Shown: one piece after another, positions 1 to 8,060 of the stretch | How the letters are laid out: each line of letters begins with the position of its first letter | Numbering within the stretch: position 1 is the stretch's first letter | Assembly: GCA_964455335.1 (NCBI GenBank) | Contig: CAYVVW010000004.1 | Location: forward strand, 1-30,921 | DNA length: 30,921 bases | Source of the DNA: Marvinbryantia sp964455335 | GTDB taxonomy: Bacteria; Bacillota; Clostridia; Lachnospirales; Lachnospiraceae | Direction: 5' to 3' | The notes under the pieces: model-generated | What the model was told of the DNA's origin: nothing | Database searches by the model: none | The model's input: the letters and a program-made list of their open reading frames with translations, nothing else | Position numbers and translations under genes: made by a program

Positions 1-272
1 ATCCTCGGCGTAGAGGCAGAACACCAGCCGGACGCAGAGAATATTGAGGCTCCGGGGCGTTCCATATCATAGACGTAGAATTCAGCAAAATTACAGGTCA
101 CCACCCAACGGGGATGCTGGGACAGCGGCAGTTCCGTGATGTAGCGTTTCGCCTGTTGAAAGGGTGTGAGCAATGTGCCGTCCGACTGCTTGATCGGCTT
201 GTTCAGATCTTTTCCCAAGCCTTTCTGCTCAATCAGAACTTTTGTCGCCGGTATTCCTCTTTCCCCCAGTCA
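1..272 (-). pseudogene. Remnant of MmeI/YeeA-type DNA methyltransferase (internal deletion, cut by window edge)
   Basis: Reading on the minus strand from about 269 to 60 gives a peptide with VLIEQKGLGKDLNKP, LTPFQQAKRYI and PRWVVTCNFAEFYVYDM. These match, from memory, the N-terminal region of large one-polypeptide restriction-modification methyltransferases (MmeI/YeeA-like), just before their helical spacer. At about position 60 the frame changes and the next residues are SLNILCVRLVFCLYAED. In the family that motif lies several dozen residues further on. The sequence therefore shows an internal deletion with a frame change, plus a stop just upstream (272-270). The rest lies outside the window. 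There is no open start codon, so it cannot make an active enzyme from this part. I am fairly sure of the family and sure of the disruption, but the exact size of the deletion is inference. Confidence 0.72.
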
Positions 273-452
273 CACACCTCATTTAAGATCGAATTCAGCG
301 TCTTAAAGGTGATGCTGCCAATATATTTTTGCATCTCGTTGAAGCGGACGACCCGAAATTCCATCAGCCGAATTAGCCGCTTTTCCATCATTGTAAAAAA
401 TGCCGCAGAGCAAGGATCGCAGCAACGCCGAAAGGAAGGCCGCAACCCCTCC

Positions 453-1457
453 TCACACCGTCTGCGGAAACATGTCTGCCGCAACCGGCGTGTAAAACAT
501 GCGGACCACTTCATCCGCATCCTTTGTCTGCGCCAAAATCCACATCAATTTTGCCAAAACCGCTTCCGTCGTCATATCATACGCTTCCAAAACGCGCAAG
601 TGGTTTTTCAAGCGATGCCCTTCCTGATACACGCCCAGATCGCTTCCCTCATTCTCCACTTGCGTCGTGAGAACCGCGATTTTTCCCCGCTCTTTCCACT
701 TCTTAATGCAATCGTAAAATCCCCCTGCATTCGGGATGCCGCCCACGCCAAAACTCTCAATCACCACCGCGTCATTGCGCCCAAACAGAAAATCGAGGAT
801 GTCGCACCCCATTCCCGGCACGAGCTTTACCAAGGACACGCGCGTGTCCAATTCCTCGTAAAATGTCGGCGCAAGCGCGCACTCCTGGCGAATAAACCGT
901 ATCAGCATCCCATCCTGGATCACGCCCAATTCCGGATAATTGATGCTGGAAAATGCGCGAAAACTTTTGGAGCGCGTCTTTTTTGCGCGCGTGCCCAAAA
1001 TGATTTTGTGGTCAAATACAATCGACACGCCCGGAAGGTCGGACACCGCGCAGCAAAACGCGTCCCGCAGATTCCCCTTTGAATCCGTCGTGTCAAATCC
1101 GATCGGCTTTTGCGCGCCGGTGCATAGGATCGGCTTCGGGCTGCCCTGAATCATGTAACTCAACGCCGCGGCCGTGTACGCCAGCGTGTCCGTGCCATGC
1201 GTGATGACAAACCCGTCATAATCGTCATAATTCTTGCGAATACAGCGCACAATCGCCTGCCAGTGCTCCGGCCCGATGTCGCTGCTGTCGAGCGCGAGAA
1301 GCTGGATGCAGTCCACGTCGCAGATCTGCCTGATGTCGGGAATATAGCCGAGCAGCTGCTCCGTCCGCAAGCCCGGGGCCAGTCCGCAATCCGTCTGTTC
1401 CGAGGCAATCGTGCCTCCCGTTCCAATCAAAAGTATCCGTGCTGTGTTTGTATTCAT
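453..1457 (-). CDS. ansA: L-asparaginase, cytoplasmic type I
   Basis: It hydrolyses L-asparagine to aspartate and ammonia; no signal peptide is present, so it should act in the cytoplasm. The 334-residue protein has the usual length. The first catalytic motif is GTGGTIAS with the nucleophilic Thr13. The second is THGTDTL with Thr89 and Asp90, the expected triad positions, and the lysine lies in CTGAQKP. The open frame extends upstream to a GTG at 1481, but that has no ribosome binding site. The ATG at 1457 lies about 11 bases after GGATGG and gives the normal N-terminus MNTNTARILLIGTGG. The gene stands alone and diverges from the ABC transporter gene. A deleted duplicate lies at 8384-8474. 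Confidence 0.93.
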   Translation of the reverse strand: MNTNTARILLIGTGGTIASEQTDCGLAPGLRTEQLLGYIPDIRQICDVDCIQLLALDSSDIGPEHWQAIVRCIRKNYDDYDGFVITHGTDTLAYTAAALSYMIQGSPKPILCTGAQKPIGFDTTDSKGNLRDAFCCAVSDLPGVSIVFDHKIILGTRAKKTRSKSFRAFSSINYPELGVIQDGMLIRFIRQECALAPTFYEELDTRVSLVKLVPGMGCDILDFLFGRNDAVVIESFGVGGIPNAGGFYDCIKKWKERGKIAVLTTQVENEGSDLGVYQEGHRLKNHLRVLEAYDMTTEAVLAKLMWILAQTKDADEVVRMFYTPVAADMFPQTV

Positions 1458-1552
1458 GGCAAATGCGTCCATCCATGTCACTTTCTATTTTTTGCGCCCC
1501 AGGTTCGCGCATCCCCCGGCAACTTCGGGATCGCCCCTTGACGGCCACCCCT

Positions 1553-1581
1553 ATCCTACCACAGTTCCAAATCGCAAACAA
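1553..1581 (-). promoter_or_regulatory. Predicted sigma-A promoter of ansA
   Basis: On the minus strand TTGTTT (1581-1576) and TAGGAT (1558-1553) are 17 bases apart, about 90 bases before the asparaginase start. The -35 half is kept in the ansA remnant at 8448-8474, but the -10 half is not. Confidence 0.5.
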
Positions 1582-1694
1582 GATTTTTGTGCGCGCTTTC
1601 CAACATCCCCTGCAAACGGTATGAAATTTTTGACGAACGGCATTGCTAGAATCGCCATCTGATGATAGCATGGAAAAAAATGGGAGCCATGGCC

Positions 1695-3785
1695 ATGATC
1701 AACCTAAAAAACATTCACATTGCATTTGACAGAGAAATCATCTCCGATGGGGAGATGCAGATTCCAGACGAATCTATTACGGCCATTACAGGTGAAAGTG
1801 GAAGCGGCAAAACGTCACTTTTATACATGGTTGGTCTGCTGTCCTCTAACAAAGATTATTCTTATGAAATGGATGGCAGCCATATCGATTTTTCAGACAA
1901 AGAGCACATCAATCAGATACGGCGCAGCCAAATTGGCATTTTATTTCAAGACGGCTCTCTCATCGAAAGTTTGCGCGTGGGGGAGAACATCAAATGGAGT
2001 GCGCAGTTGGCCGGCCTGCCCATCGATGATGAGGGAGTTTCCGAACTATTAAGCGAAGTGGAACTGCCAAAAGAACTCCACGCACTGTACCCCGCACAAT
2101 TATCCGGCGGGGAGAGGCAAAGGGCATCCCTTGCGATGGTGATGGCAAAACAGACAAAATACATTTTGGCAGATGAGCCGACTGCGGCACTGGATCAGGA
2201 AAACACAAACAACATCAAGCGTATTTTGCAAAAATTTGTTTCAAATGGCAGGACGGTCGTGATCGCGACGCACAACTCAGACCTTTGCGAGATGGCGGAC
2301 AGGATCTATCACATTGAAAACCATAAAATTACCTTAATAAAGGATAACCCCAGAATTGCCATTTCCCATGCACCTGAAACAGCTGGAGAAATAGAACAGG
2401 CGAGAAAAATCAAGTGGTCTGATTTGTTTTATTACGCAACGCAACGAAAAAGAAAAGGCAAAATTCTTCGATTGTTGTTAGTCGTTTTTTGCTCTATCGC
2501 TATCAGTGGAATGATTTTAACAAGCAGTGTTTTGCGATACATGAATGAAACGCAAAAAGACTTGTTGAACCAGCTTTCAGACAGGGAAATATTTGTTGTA
2601 AACCAGATGACATCGACAGATGGGGATGTCAAGGACAAAGATGGAAATCCCGTGATCGCTCCATCAGATCTTTCTAGAATCAGAAACATCGATGGTGTAG
2701 ATACCGTGTATCCATTGGTTGAACTGAGGAGCTTCTCCATCAACGGAGATCCGATTGTGACAGACGCGGTTATTTCCGTCCAGACAGACGAAACAACATA
2801 TCCCATTCGCTTTTCTCTAAATGACAGAAATATGCCGAGCTACTTTGTAGTATTGCCGTATTTCCCAGAACAAAAGTACGAGAAGCAATTGGGCAAAACA
2901 TTTGAAAGCAACGATGGCGTATATCTATCGTATGACCTAGCAAACGAATTGGGATTGACGGATAGTTCTCCCAACTCCGTAAATCTCGATTTCCAAATTG
3001 GGATTCCAGTAAAAAAATACAAAGATGCGGTCACAGAAAACGACGAAACAGTTCCAGCTGATATAGACATCGTAAGGTTTGTTCCCATGCGTGTGGATGT
3101 ATCTGGCATATTAAGCCGAAATGTGACAAACCGTTATACAATCAACGGAAATCGAGTAATCTATATTCCATATGAGAAATTGAACGATTTTCTTTCCGCA
3201 AACTTTGAAACGAATGATTTTGACTTTTCCACATACGCCGATTACGATCTGTTGGATTGGGGACCAAGTGCCTGTGTGGTATACACAAACTCTTACAGAA
3301 ACATCGAGGTTGTAAAGGGAAAGATCGAAAATATCAATACAAACCTTACGACAAGGTACGACTATCAAGATGCGGATTCAATGGACCAGATTACGCAAAC
3401 TATTTCAGGAATTACAGATGTAGCACTTACAATCGTCATGCTTATTGTATTTGCACTAATGACAGCACTTTTCGTCCATTCAACCGTATCAAGAAAGCGG
3501 GAATATGCCATCTTAAAAGGAAACGGCATGACAGGGGGAGAATTGCAAAAACTCACAGTACTCGAGTCGACCCTCAGCAGTTTGAAAATCCTATTACTTT
3601 CATCGCTTCTTTCCGTTTTTGCTTCGTTCATCCTCGGGAAAAGCGTGTTCCATGAAGTAATATTTTTTTCACCTGATGCATATTTTTCCATACTTCCATT
3701 TGTCATCCTTTTCGTAATGCTGCCGTCCATCGGAAGTGTGATGTATGTAAATCAAATACAAGTGGATAAAATCATAAGGGGATAA
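1695..3785 (+). CDS. ABC transporter, ATPase fused to FtsX/MacB-type permease
   Basis: A single 696-residue chain joins an ATPase to an FtsX-type permease. The ATPase (1-225) has Walker A GESGSGKTS (33-41), signature LSGGERQR (136-143), Walker B YILADEP and the ATHN switch. The permease has one membrane segment near 255-278, a large extracytoplasmic domain (about 280-560) and three C-terminal segments. MacB-like transporters of this layout export or sense peptides rather than import solutes, and in Firmicutes they often confer resistance to or export bacteriocins. The ATG at 1695 was chosen over upstream candidates because GGGAG lies 8 bases before it and the protein then starts with the usual MINLKNI. 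A small secreted protein follows after 29 bases, then a two-component pair, suggesting peptide export or immunity. The substrate is unknown. Confidence 0.88.
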   Translation: MINLKNIHIAFDREIISDGEMQIPDESITAITGESGSGKTSLLYMVGLLSSNKDYSYEMDGSHIDFSDKEHINQIRRSQIGILFQDGSLIESLRVGENIKWSAQLAGLPIDDEGVSELLSEVELPKELHALYPAQLSGGERQRASLAMVMAKQTKYILADEPTAALDQENTNNIKRILQKFVSNGRTVVIATHNSDLCEMADRIYHIENHKITLIKDNPRIAISHAPETAGEIEQARKIKWSDLFYYATQRKRKGKILRLLLVVFCSIAISGMILTSSVLRYMNETQKDLLNQLSDREIFVVNQMTSTDGDVKDKDGNPVIAPSDLSRIRNIDGVDTVYPLVELRSFSINGDPIVTDAVISVQTDETTYPIRFSLNDRNMPSYFVVLPYFPEQKYEKQLGKTFESNDGVYLSYDLANELGLTDSSPNSVNLDFQIGIPVKKYKDAVTENDETVPADIDIVRFVPMRVDVSGILSRNVTNRYTINGNRVIYIPYEKLNDFLSANFETNDFDFSTYADYDLLDWGPSACVVYTNSYRNIEVVKGKIENINTNLTTRYDYQDADSMDQITQTISGITDVALTIVMLIVFALMTALFVHSTVSRKREYAILKGNGMTGGELQKLTVLESTLSSLKILLLSSLLSVFASFILGKSVFHEVIFFSPDAYFSILPFVILFVMLPSIGSVMYVNQIQVDKIIRG

Positions 3786-3814
3786 ATAGCGTTGGTTGAC
3801 TTGAAAGGAGAGTT

Positions 3815-4180
3815 ATGTTAAAAAGTTCTTTAGGAAAATCCGTTTTATGCTTTATCATGGCATTTTTCTTGGTATGGGGAAGTTTTATATCTCCTGATGC
3901 AGCTACGAAATCAAATACTCATTATTGGACATGCAGAAAACACAGCAAGAATTCATCGGATATGTACATCACACTAACTGCAAAATTCTCGTCAAAAAAA
4001 TGCACGGATGTGTACTTTAGCCGTTCTTATGCACATTGGCCAAACGCTTTTAAAGAGGGGTCAACTGCTAAGTATACCACATCGGCGAGAGGCAGCTATA
4101 CTGCATATAGCAGTTTGATTACCCAGTGGGCATCACTTGCTTTTGCATCGTACACAGACACAATCTACATTTATAAATGA
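3815..4180 (+). CDS. Small Sec-secreted protein of unknown function
   Basis: The 121-residue product starts with a clear signal peptide: LGKSVLCFIMAFFLVWGSF is hydrophobic after a lysine, and cleavage is likely near SPDAA. The mature part is about 90 residues, basic, rich in Ser, Thr and Tyr, with two cysteines (WTCRKHS and SKKCTDV) that could form one disulfide. GAAAGGAG lies just before the ATG. It directly follows the ABC-FtsX gene and ends before a terminator, so the two genes probably share a transcript. A secreted peptide downstream of such a transporter could be a bacteriocin, a signal or an immunity lipoprotein substitute. I compared it mentally with lactococcin 972 and saw no convincing match. 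Function unknown. Confidence 0.75.
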   Translation: MLKSSLGKSVLCFIMAFFLVWGSFISPDAATKSNTHYWTCRKHSKNSSDMYITLTAKFSSKKCTDVYFSRSYAHWPNAFKEGSTAKYTTSARGSYTAYSSLITQWASLAFASYTDTIYIYK

Positions 4181-4232
4181 TTCCAATTTGGTAAACTACA
4201 CAAAATAGCAGATAAGTCAACCAATACTATTC

Positions 4233-4263
4233 AAAGGTTCGTCTTTTATAGCGACGAACCTTT
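4233..4263 (+). terminator. Rho-independent terminator after the ABC/secreted-protein genes
   Basis: AAAGGTTCGTC (4233-4243) and GACGAACCTTT (4253-4263) form an 11-bp perfect stem, followed by CCTTTTTACTC. It separates the transporter transcript from the promoter at 4294. Confidence 0.85.
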
Positions 4264-4293
4264 CCTTTTTACTCGTTTTTTATGATTCATCTC

Positions 4294-4321
4294 TTGACAA
4301 ATAAAAAAAAAGAGTTATAAT
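4294..4321 (+). promoter_or_regulatory. Near-consensus sigma-A promoter of the two-component genes
   Basis: TTGACA (4294-4299) and TATAAT (4316-4321) are both perfect hexamers with a 16-base spacer that is an A-rich run. Transcription would start near 4328. That makes the upstream TTG at 4332 an unlikely start and supports GTG at 4377. Confidence 0.85.
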
Positions 4322-4376
4322 AAACTTATGGTTGGGTTGGATACATCAAAATCATACATTGATTGAGGTTGCCATT

Positions 4377-5081
4377 GTGAAGCTGCATGTTGCGATCTGT
4401 GAAGATGAACCTATTTTTTGCGAGGAACTGAAGGCAAAAATTTTAGAATTACGCCCCGAATGTGTTGTTTCGACATATTACAGGGGAGATTCCCTCTTAC
4501 ATACAAAGAATCCCTTTGAGGTTGTCTTTATGGATATTGCGATGCCTGGAAAGGACGGGATGTGCACCGCAAGGGAATTGCGGGAAAGGAATTACACGGG
4601 TAATATCGTTTTCCTTTCCTGTCATACGGATTTTATGCCAGATGCCTTTAAGGTAAACGCATTTCGGTTTTTGGAAAAGCCCATTCAAACAAAGGTGCTT
4701 GCCGAAGTGATGAGAGACTTGGAGTCTGAAGCTCTCAAAAAAAGGCATATCATACTGAAAGACTATGGTTCTAGCATCTTAATTGGATTGTCAGATATTT
4801 GTTATATAGAATCTCAAAAAAATAAGACAATCGTGCATACAACCCAAGAGAATATAGAGACAACGCACACGCTGCGGTATTGGGTAAGCAAATTAGAAAA
4901 TCAGGGATTTCTGCAAGTTCACAAATCGTATATTGTTTCTTTAGAACGTATACAAAAAATTGATGATGAGTACATTCACTTGCGAGGATTTAAAGCGAAG
5001 ATTCCGATATCCAGAAGAAATCTCTGTCAAGTAAAAAAAGCTTTCTTCAAATATGTTGATTTTAATTCCAGATATATGTAA
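4377..5081 (+). CDS. LytTR-family response regulator (AgrA-like)
   Basis: This 234-residue protein has an N-terminal receiver domain with the acidic pair CEDE (residues 8-11), the phospho-acceptor Asp53 in VVFMDIAMPGKDG, and the conserved lysine in FLEKPI (Lys101). A C-terminal LytTR DNA-binding domain (about 125-228) shows the typical ICYIESQKNKTIVHT strand, the HKSYIVSL motif and IPISRRN. Such regulators bind direct repeats upstream of target promoters. The GTG at 4377 was chosen because TGAGG lies 8-9 bases before it and the protein then starts right at the first receiver strand. It is the partner of the kinase that follows. Likely targets are the neighbouring transporter and secreted protein, but I could not see a clear LytTR site. 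Confidence 0.92.
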   Translation: MKLHVAICEDEPIFCEELKAKILELRPECVVSTYYRGDSLLHTKNPFEVVFMDIAMPGKDGMCTARELRERNYTGNIVFLSCHTDFMPDAFKVNAFRFLEKPIQTKVLAEVMRDLESEALKKRHIILKDYGSSILIGLSDICYIESQKNKTIVHTTQENIETTHTLRYWVSKLENQGFLQVHKSYIVSLERIQKIDDEYIHLRGFKAKIPISRRNLCQVKKAFFKYVDFNSRYM

Positions 5082-5119
5082 GTGCATACATATAATGTCG
5101 CGGTAAAAAGATGCCCTAC

Positions 5120-5151
5120 GGATTGTTCCGTGCTTCGCACTCCCACAATCC
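5120..5151. repeat. Intergenic hairpin between regulator and kinase genes
   Basis: GGATTGT (5120-5126) pairs with ACAATCC (5145-5151), and inside it GTGC (5130-5133) pairs with GCAC (5137-5140) around a TTC loop. There is no T-run, so it is not a simple terminator. The whole 239-base gap (5082-5320) lacks a credible gene. It could attenuate or stabilise the kinase part of the message, or be a copy of a dispersed repeat. Confidence 0.5.
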
Positions 5152-5320
5152 TACCCTGGCACCATGTAATATAAGCAAAAAAGTGCCTGACAGAGAATTA
5201 CGCAACTCGCTTTGGTCGGCATGAATCGCGTGCCCCTGACACGCAATGCAGGCTTTCCGCCTGACATCCCATGAAAACGAAAACAATGAACGTGAAGACA
5301 ATAAAAAGGGAGATAAACAC

Positions 5321-6604
5321 ATGCTTCTGAGCATTTCAAGTACCATGCGGTATTTGCTTGAATTTACAAAGGTGTTTTTGGTGGTTCGGTATCTTTTAGA
5401 TATAAGCCCTAGAAAAAACCTCACATGGCTTGTCGCGCTTTCTTCTCTTTTTGTAACATTTTTCCCGAGATTAGTGGATTCATCTGCACACGGCATCCTA
5501 TATGCGGTGCTCATTTTTGTTTTGTTCGGGTTTTCCCTAGACAAAAAAACAAACATTTTTTCGGTCATTCTTTCCTATATTTCCCTATCGATTTTGGACA
5601 TGATTTTCAGTATATTGTGTATTCACTTTTGTAAAATAACCATGGAACAGATTCTAGAAGATTCCATACTCGTGCTCTCCATAAATTCTATTTCCCTTGT
5701 TTTGATCTTGCTATGTTTATTTGTGAAAAAATCTCTACATTGGAAAATCGAGAATCTAGGATCGAATGTCTTTTTCCTGATAGCTATTCTCGGAGGTCTG
5801 CCCATTTCTGTTTTTCTCACTTATATACAACTGGTTGAATTAGAATATCATTTTGACTTCCAGAACGGAATCATCACCGTTTCTTTTTTCCTGACAATTT
5901 TCTATTTCATCACACTTGCATTGCTGGTGGGCATGGAATCAAAAAACAAGTGCCTAACACGAGAAACTGCTTTTCGTTCAAAACTGCTCCATACACAAGG
6001 CCGCTACTACTCTAGCCTTTTGAAAAAAGAAGAAGAAACAAAACTCTTCCGTCATGACATTCGCTCACATCTATTGTGCGCAAATGACTTGTGCAGTCAA
6101 AAGAAATATGAAGAATTAAGCGCCTACTTAGCGCAATTAGGTGCAAATTCCAGGCAATTATCACCAGAGATGGTCACTGGAAACACCTATACTGACTTTG
6201 TTCTTTTGGATATGAAAGAACGCTTTCCAGATGTGTGCATAGAGTGGCTCGGAAAAGTTCCAGTGTTGCAAATACCTCCAATGGACATTTGCACGCTTTT
6301 TTATAATTTGCTAGAAAACGCTTTTGAAGCCGCTTCGCATCTTTCAGAAAAAATTGTGAAAGTTTCTGTGAAAGTTCATGAAACAAATTTACTCATAAAA
6401 GTTTCAAATGGCTATCAGGAACTCTCCATTGGCGAAAATACGACATACAAGACGACAAAAAAAGAAAGGGGGCATGGTTATGGGATAAAAAATATTAAAA
6501 ACTGTGTAATAAAACACAATGGAATGTATCGTGTAGACATAAGCATCAATCAGTTTCGTACTGTAATTATGCTGCCAGATGCTGTAGTACTGGACGATTT
6601 TTGA
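5321..6604 (+). CDS. AgrC-like sensor histidine kinase (HPK10/GHKL)
   Basis: The 427-residue protein has about six N-terminal membrane segments (roughly residues 5-205) and no PAS or HAMP domain, then a cytoplasmic kinase. The phospho-acceptor His245 lies in LFRHDIRSHLL, the N box is LFYNLLENAFEAA, and the G box is GHGYGIKNI. This is the layout of AgrC/ComD-type kinases that sense secreted peptides through the membrane domain. AAAAAGGGAG lies 8 bases before the ATG at 5321, which sets the start; the frame is open further upstream, to 5246, but without a site. Partner of the LytTR regulator. The obvious ligand candidates are the secreted protein at 3815 or the tiny hydrophobic peptide at 6726, both by inference only. 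Confidence 0.92.
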   Translation: MLLSISSTMRYLLEFTKVFLVVRYLLDISPRKNLTWLVALSSLFVTFFPRLVDSSAHGILYAVLIFVLFGFSLDKKTNIFSVILSYISLSILDMIFSILCIHFCKITMEQILEDSILVLSINSISLVLILLCLFVKKSLHWKIENLGSNVFFLIAILGGLPISVFLTYIQLVELEYHFDFQNGIITVSFFLTIFYFITLALLVGMESKNKCLTRETAFRSKLLHTQGRYYSSLLKKEEETKLFRHDIRSHLLCANDLCSQKKYEELSAYLAQLGANSRQLSPEMVTGNTYTDFVLLDMKERFPDVCIEWLGKVPVLQIPPMDICTLFYNLLENAFEAASHLSEKIVKVSVKVHETNLLIKVSNGYQELSIGENTTYKTTKKERGHGYGIKNIKNCVIKHNGMYRVDISINQFRTVIMLPDAVVLDDF

Positions 6605-6928
6605 TGAACGGTTTGATTTTTTCTTCAAGCGGTACTGCCAGGAGACCTATGTCGTTGTTCAGAGTCAAAAAACAAAAGCATCGTCTGTACTATGGTGTAG
6701 AATATTGAGAAAGGAGGGAGAGCACATGATGTACATTGATTTTACATGGTTGTTATGGTTTTTTTTGAAAAAATCTTAGTCTAGTAAACCTGAACCATTC
6801 ACTGTTACCCAGTGAAACCTGTGAAAAGACGGCAGGTATTTCACACGCGGGACACAATGGAGTTTCAACTTCCTGCACGCAAAGCAGGGACAGAATATTT
6901 TGTTTGCAGTTTACCAGATTATCGCCAC
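6605..6928. other. Intergenic region between kinase and oppF-like gene
   Basis: This 324-base stretch lies between convergent genes. It holds the 17-residue frame described separately and two short stems: TTCACTG/CAGTGAA (6798-6816) and CCTGC/GCAGG near 6870-6890. A T-containing stretch follows the second stem, so it may be a weak terminator. I see no longer gene. Confidence 0.4.
6726..6779 (+). CDS. Possible 17-residue hydrophobic peptide
   Basis: A tiny frame starts with ATGATG, exactly 8 bases after AAGGAGG (6711-6717), and encodes MMYIDFTWLLWFFLKKS. It is rich in Trp, Phe and Leu with a basic tail. The ribosome binding site is among the best in the window, which argues for translation. 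However, the same frame is open upstream to 6588, with plausible residues such as RYCQETYVVVQSQK, so it may be the tail of a decayed gene. It lies right after the AgrC-like kinase, where a signal or leader peptide could sit. No cysteine for a thiolactone ring is present. Function unknown. Confidence 0.35.
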   Translation: MMYIDFTWLLWFFLKKS

Positions 6929-7921
6929 CTAGGAAGTCGCAGTTGCGGGCTTGTCATTGTCATGGAGAAATCGCACAAGTTCCGCATCCGTGCATTTGAC
7001 AATATGTGTGCCCGAAACCAGGTGGTCTGTTCCCTTGGCGTAGTCGATCCCCAGCGCGTCAGGATCATACGCCTGCGGCGCGCGTTTTTTTGCCCGCAGC
7101 GGGTCGGGCAGGGGGATGGCGGAAAGCAGGCTCTTCGTGTAAGGGTGGATCGGGTTTTCAAAAATCTCCGCGACCGTTCCGGTCTCCAAAAGATGCCCAC
7201 GGTGCATCACCCCGACGCGGTCGGAAATGTATTGCACCATGGAAAGGTCGTGGGTGATAAACAAATACGCGGTCCCCATTTCCCGCTGGATGTCCTTCAT
7301 CAGGCTGATCACCTGCGCCTGTATGGAAACATCCAGCGAGGACACGCACTCATCCGCAACAACGAGCTTCGGGCGCAAAATCAATGCCCGCGCAATGCCA
7401 ATGCGCTGGCGCTGCCCTCCGGAAAATTGGTGCGGATAACGCGACGCATATGCGGGGGAAAGCCCCACTTTGGCAAGCATCGCGCCAACCTTTTGCCTGC
7501 GTTCCGCGCGGTTTGCGTACAAATGGTGGATGTCCAGCCCCTCCGCGACGATGTCCTCCACCTTCATCCGCGGGTTTAAAGACGCCAGCGGGTCTTGGAA
7601 AATCATCTGCATTTCCTGGCACAAAGATTTCTGTTCGGATTTGGGCAACTTCCCGCTGATGTCTTTCCCGCAAAAAACAATCCTCCCACCGGTCGGCGCA
7701 AGGATGCGCATGACACTGCGCGCGACGGTCGATTTCCCCGAACCCGACTCGCCCACAAGCCCATACGTCTCCCCGGGGTATATCTGAAAAGAAACATCCT
7801 CCACAGCCCGCACCGTGTGATGTTTCCCTACATAGAAATGCCTGGAAAGCCCTTCGACTTCCAAAAGCGGCGCGCGCGACTCACGATCTCCCATGATCCC
7901 CATTAAAGTTTTCTCCCTCAT
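6929..7921 (-). CDS. Oligopeptide/dipeptide ABC transporter ATPase, OppF type (orphan)
   Basis: The 330-residue protein has the full ATPase set: Walker A GLVGESGSGKST (about 54-65), the Q loop IFQDP, signature FSGGQRQRIGIA, Walker B LVVADE and the ITHD switch. The C-terminal HPYTKSLLSAIP motif is the hallmark of OppF/DppF subunits. Such subunits energise import of peptides together with OppD, two permeases and a binding protein. None of these lies next to it: the AgrC-like kinase is on one side and a toxin locus on the other, so it is an orphan here. Walker B reads DECVSSLD where DEPVSALD is usual. The start is ambiguous: ATG at 7921 follows AAGGAA by 5 bases, and ATG at 7903 follows AGGGAG by 9. 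Confidence 0.85.
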   Translation of the reverse strand: MREKTLMGIMGDRESRAPLLEVEGLSRHFYVGKHHTVRAVEDVSFQIYPGETYGLVGESGSGKSTVARSVMRILAPTGGRIVFCGKDISGKLPKSEQKSLCQEMQMIFQDPLASLNPRMKVEDIVAEGLDIHHLYANRAERRQKVGAMLAKVGLSPAYASRYPHQFSGGQRQRIGIARALILRPKLVVADECVSSLDVSIQAQVISLMKDIQREMGTAYLFITHDLSMVQYISDRVGVMHRGHLLETGTVAEIFENPIHPYTKSLLSAIPLPDPLRAKKRAPQAYDPDALGIDYAKGTDHLVSGTHIVKCTDAELVRFLHDNDKPATATS

Positions 7922-8025
7922 CAATTTCCTTCAGCCGAATTAACCACCTCAAGATACTTCCTTTCCTGTTGACTCGTCCACAAAAAAAGGGTCATCAAAA
8001 GGAGGATTTTTCTGGAAAATAGGTC

Positions 8026-8054
8026 TTGAAATTCTTGTTGGCGTGTGGTAGAGT
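8026..8054 (+). promoter_or_regulatory. Promoter of the antisense antitoxin RNA
   Basis: TTGAAA (8026-8031) and TAGAGT (8049-8054) are separated by 17 bases on the plus strand. The RNA would start near 8061 and run toward the 3' end of the toxin gene. Confidence 0.6.
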
Positions 8055-8060
8055 AGACCA

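Noticed and set aside
233..520. 95-residue minus-strand frame overlapping the end of ansA and the methylase relic
   Set aside because: It has no ribosome binding site, its first third is a shadow of ansA, and it runs into the relic. Its end (IGSITFKTLNSILNEVCDWG) could be another gene scrap, but I cannot assign it.
3815..4180. Lactococcin 972-type bacteriocin
   Set aside because: Size, signal peptide and the adjacent ABC-FtsX gene fit, but I could not see the expected conserved residues, so the protein is left as unknown.
3788..4225. Inverted repeat GTTGGTTGACTT / AAGTCAACCAAT flanking the small secreted protein gene
   Set aside because: Only 11 of 12 bases match, which can occur by chance in a stretch of this size.
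4332..4376. Upstream TTG start for the LytTR regulator
   Set aside because: It is only a few bases after the predicted transcription start and lacks a ribosome binding site; GTG at 4377 has one.
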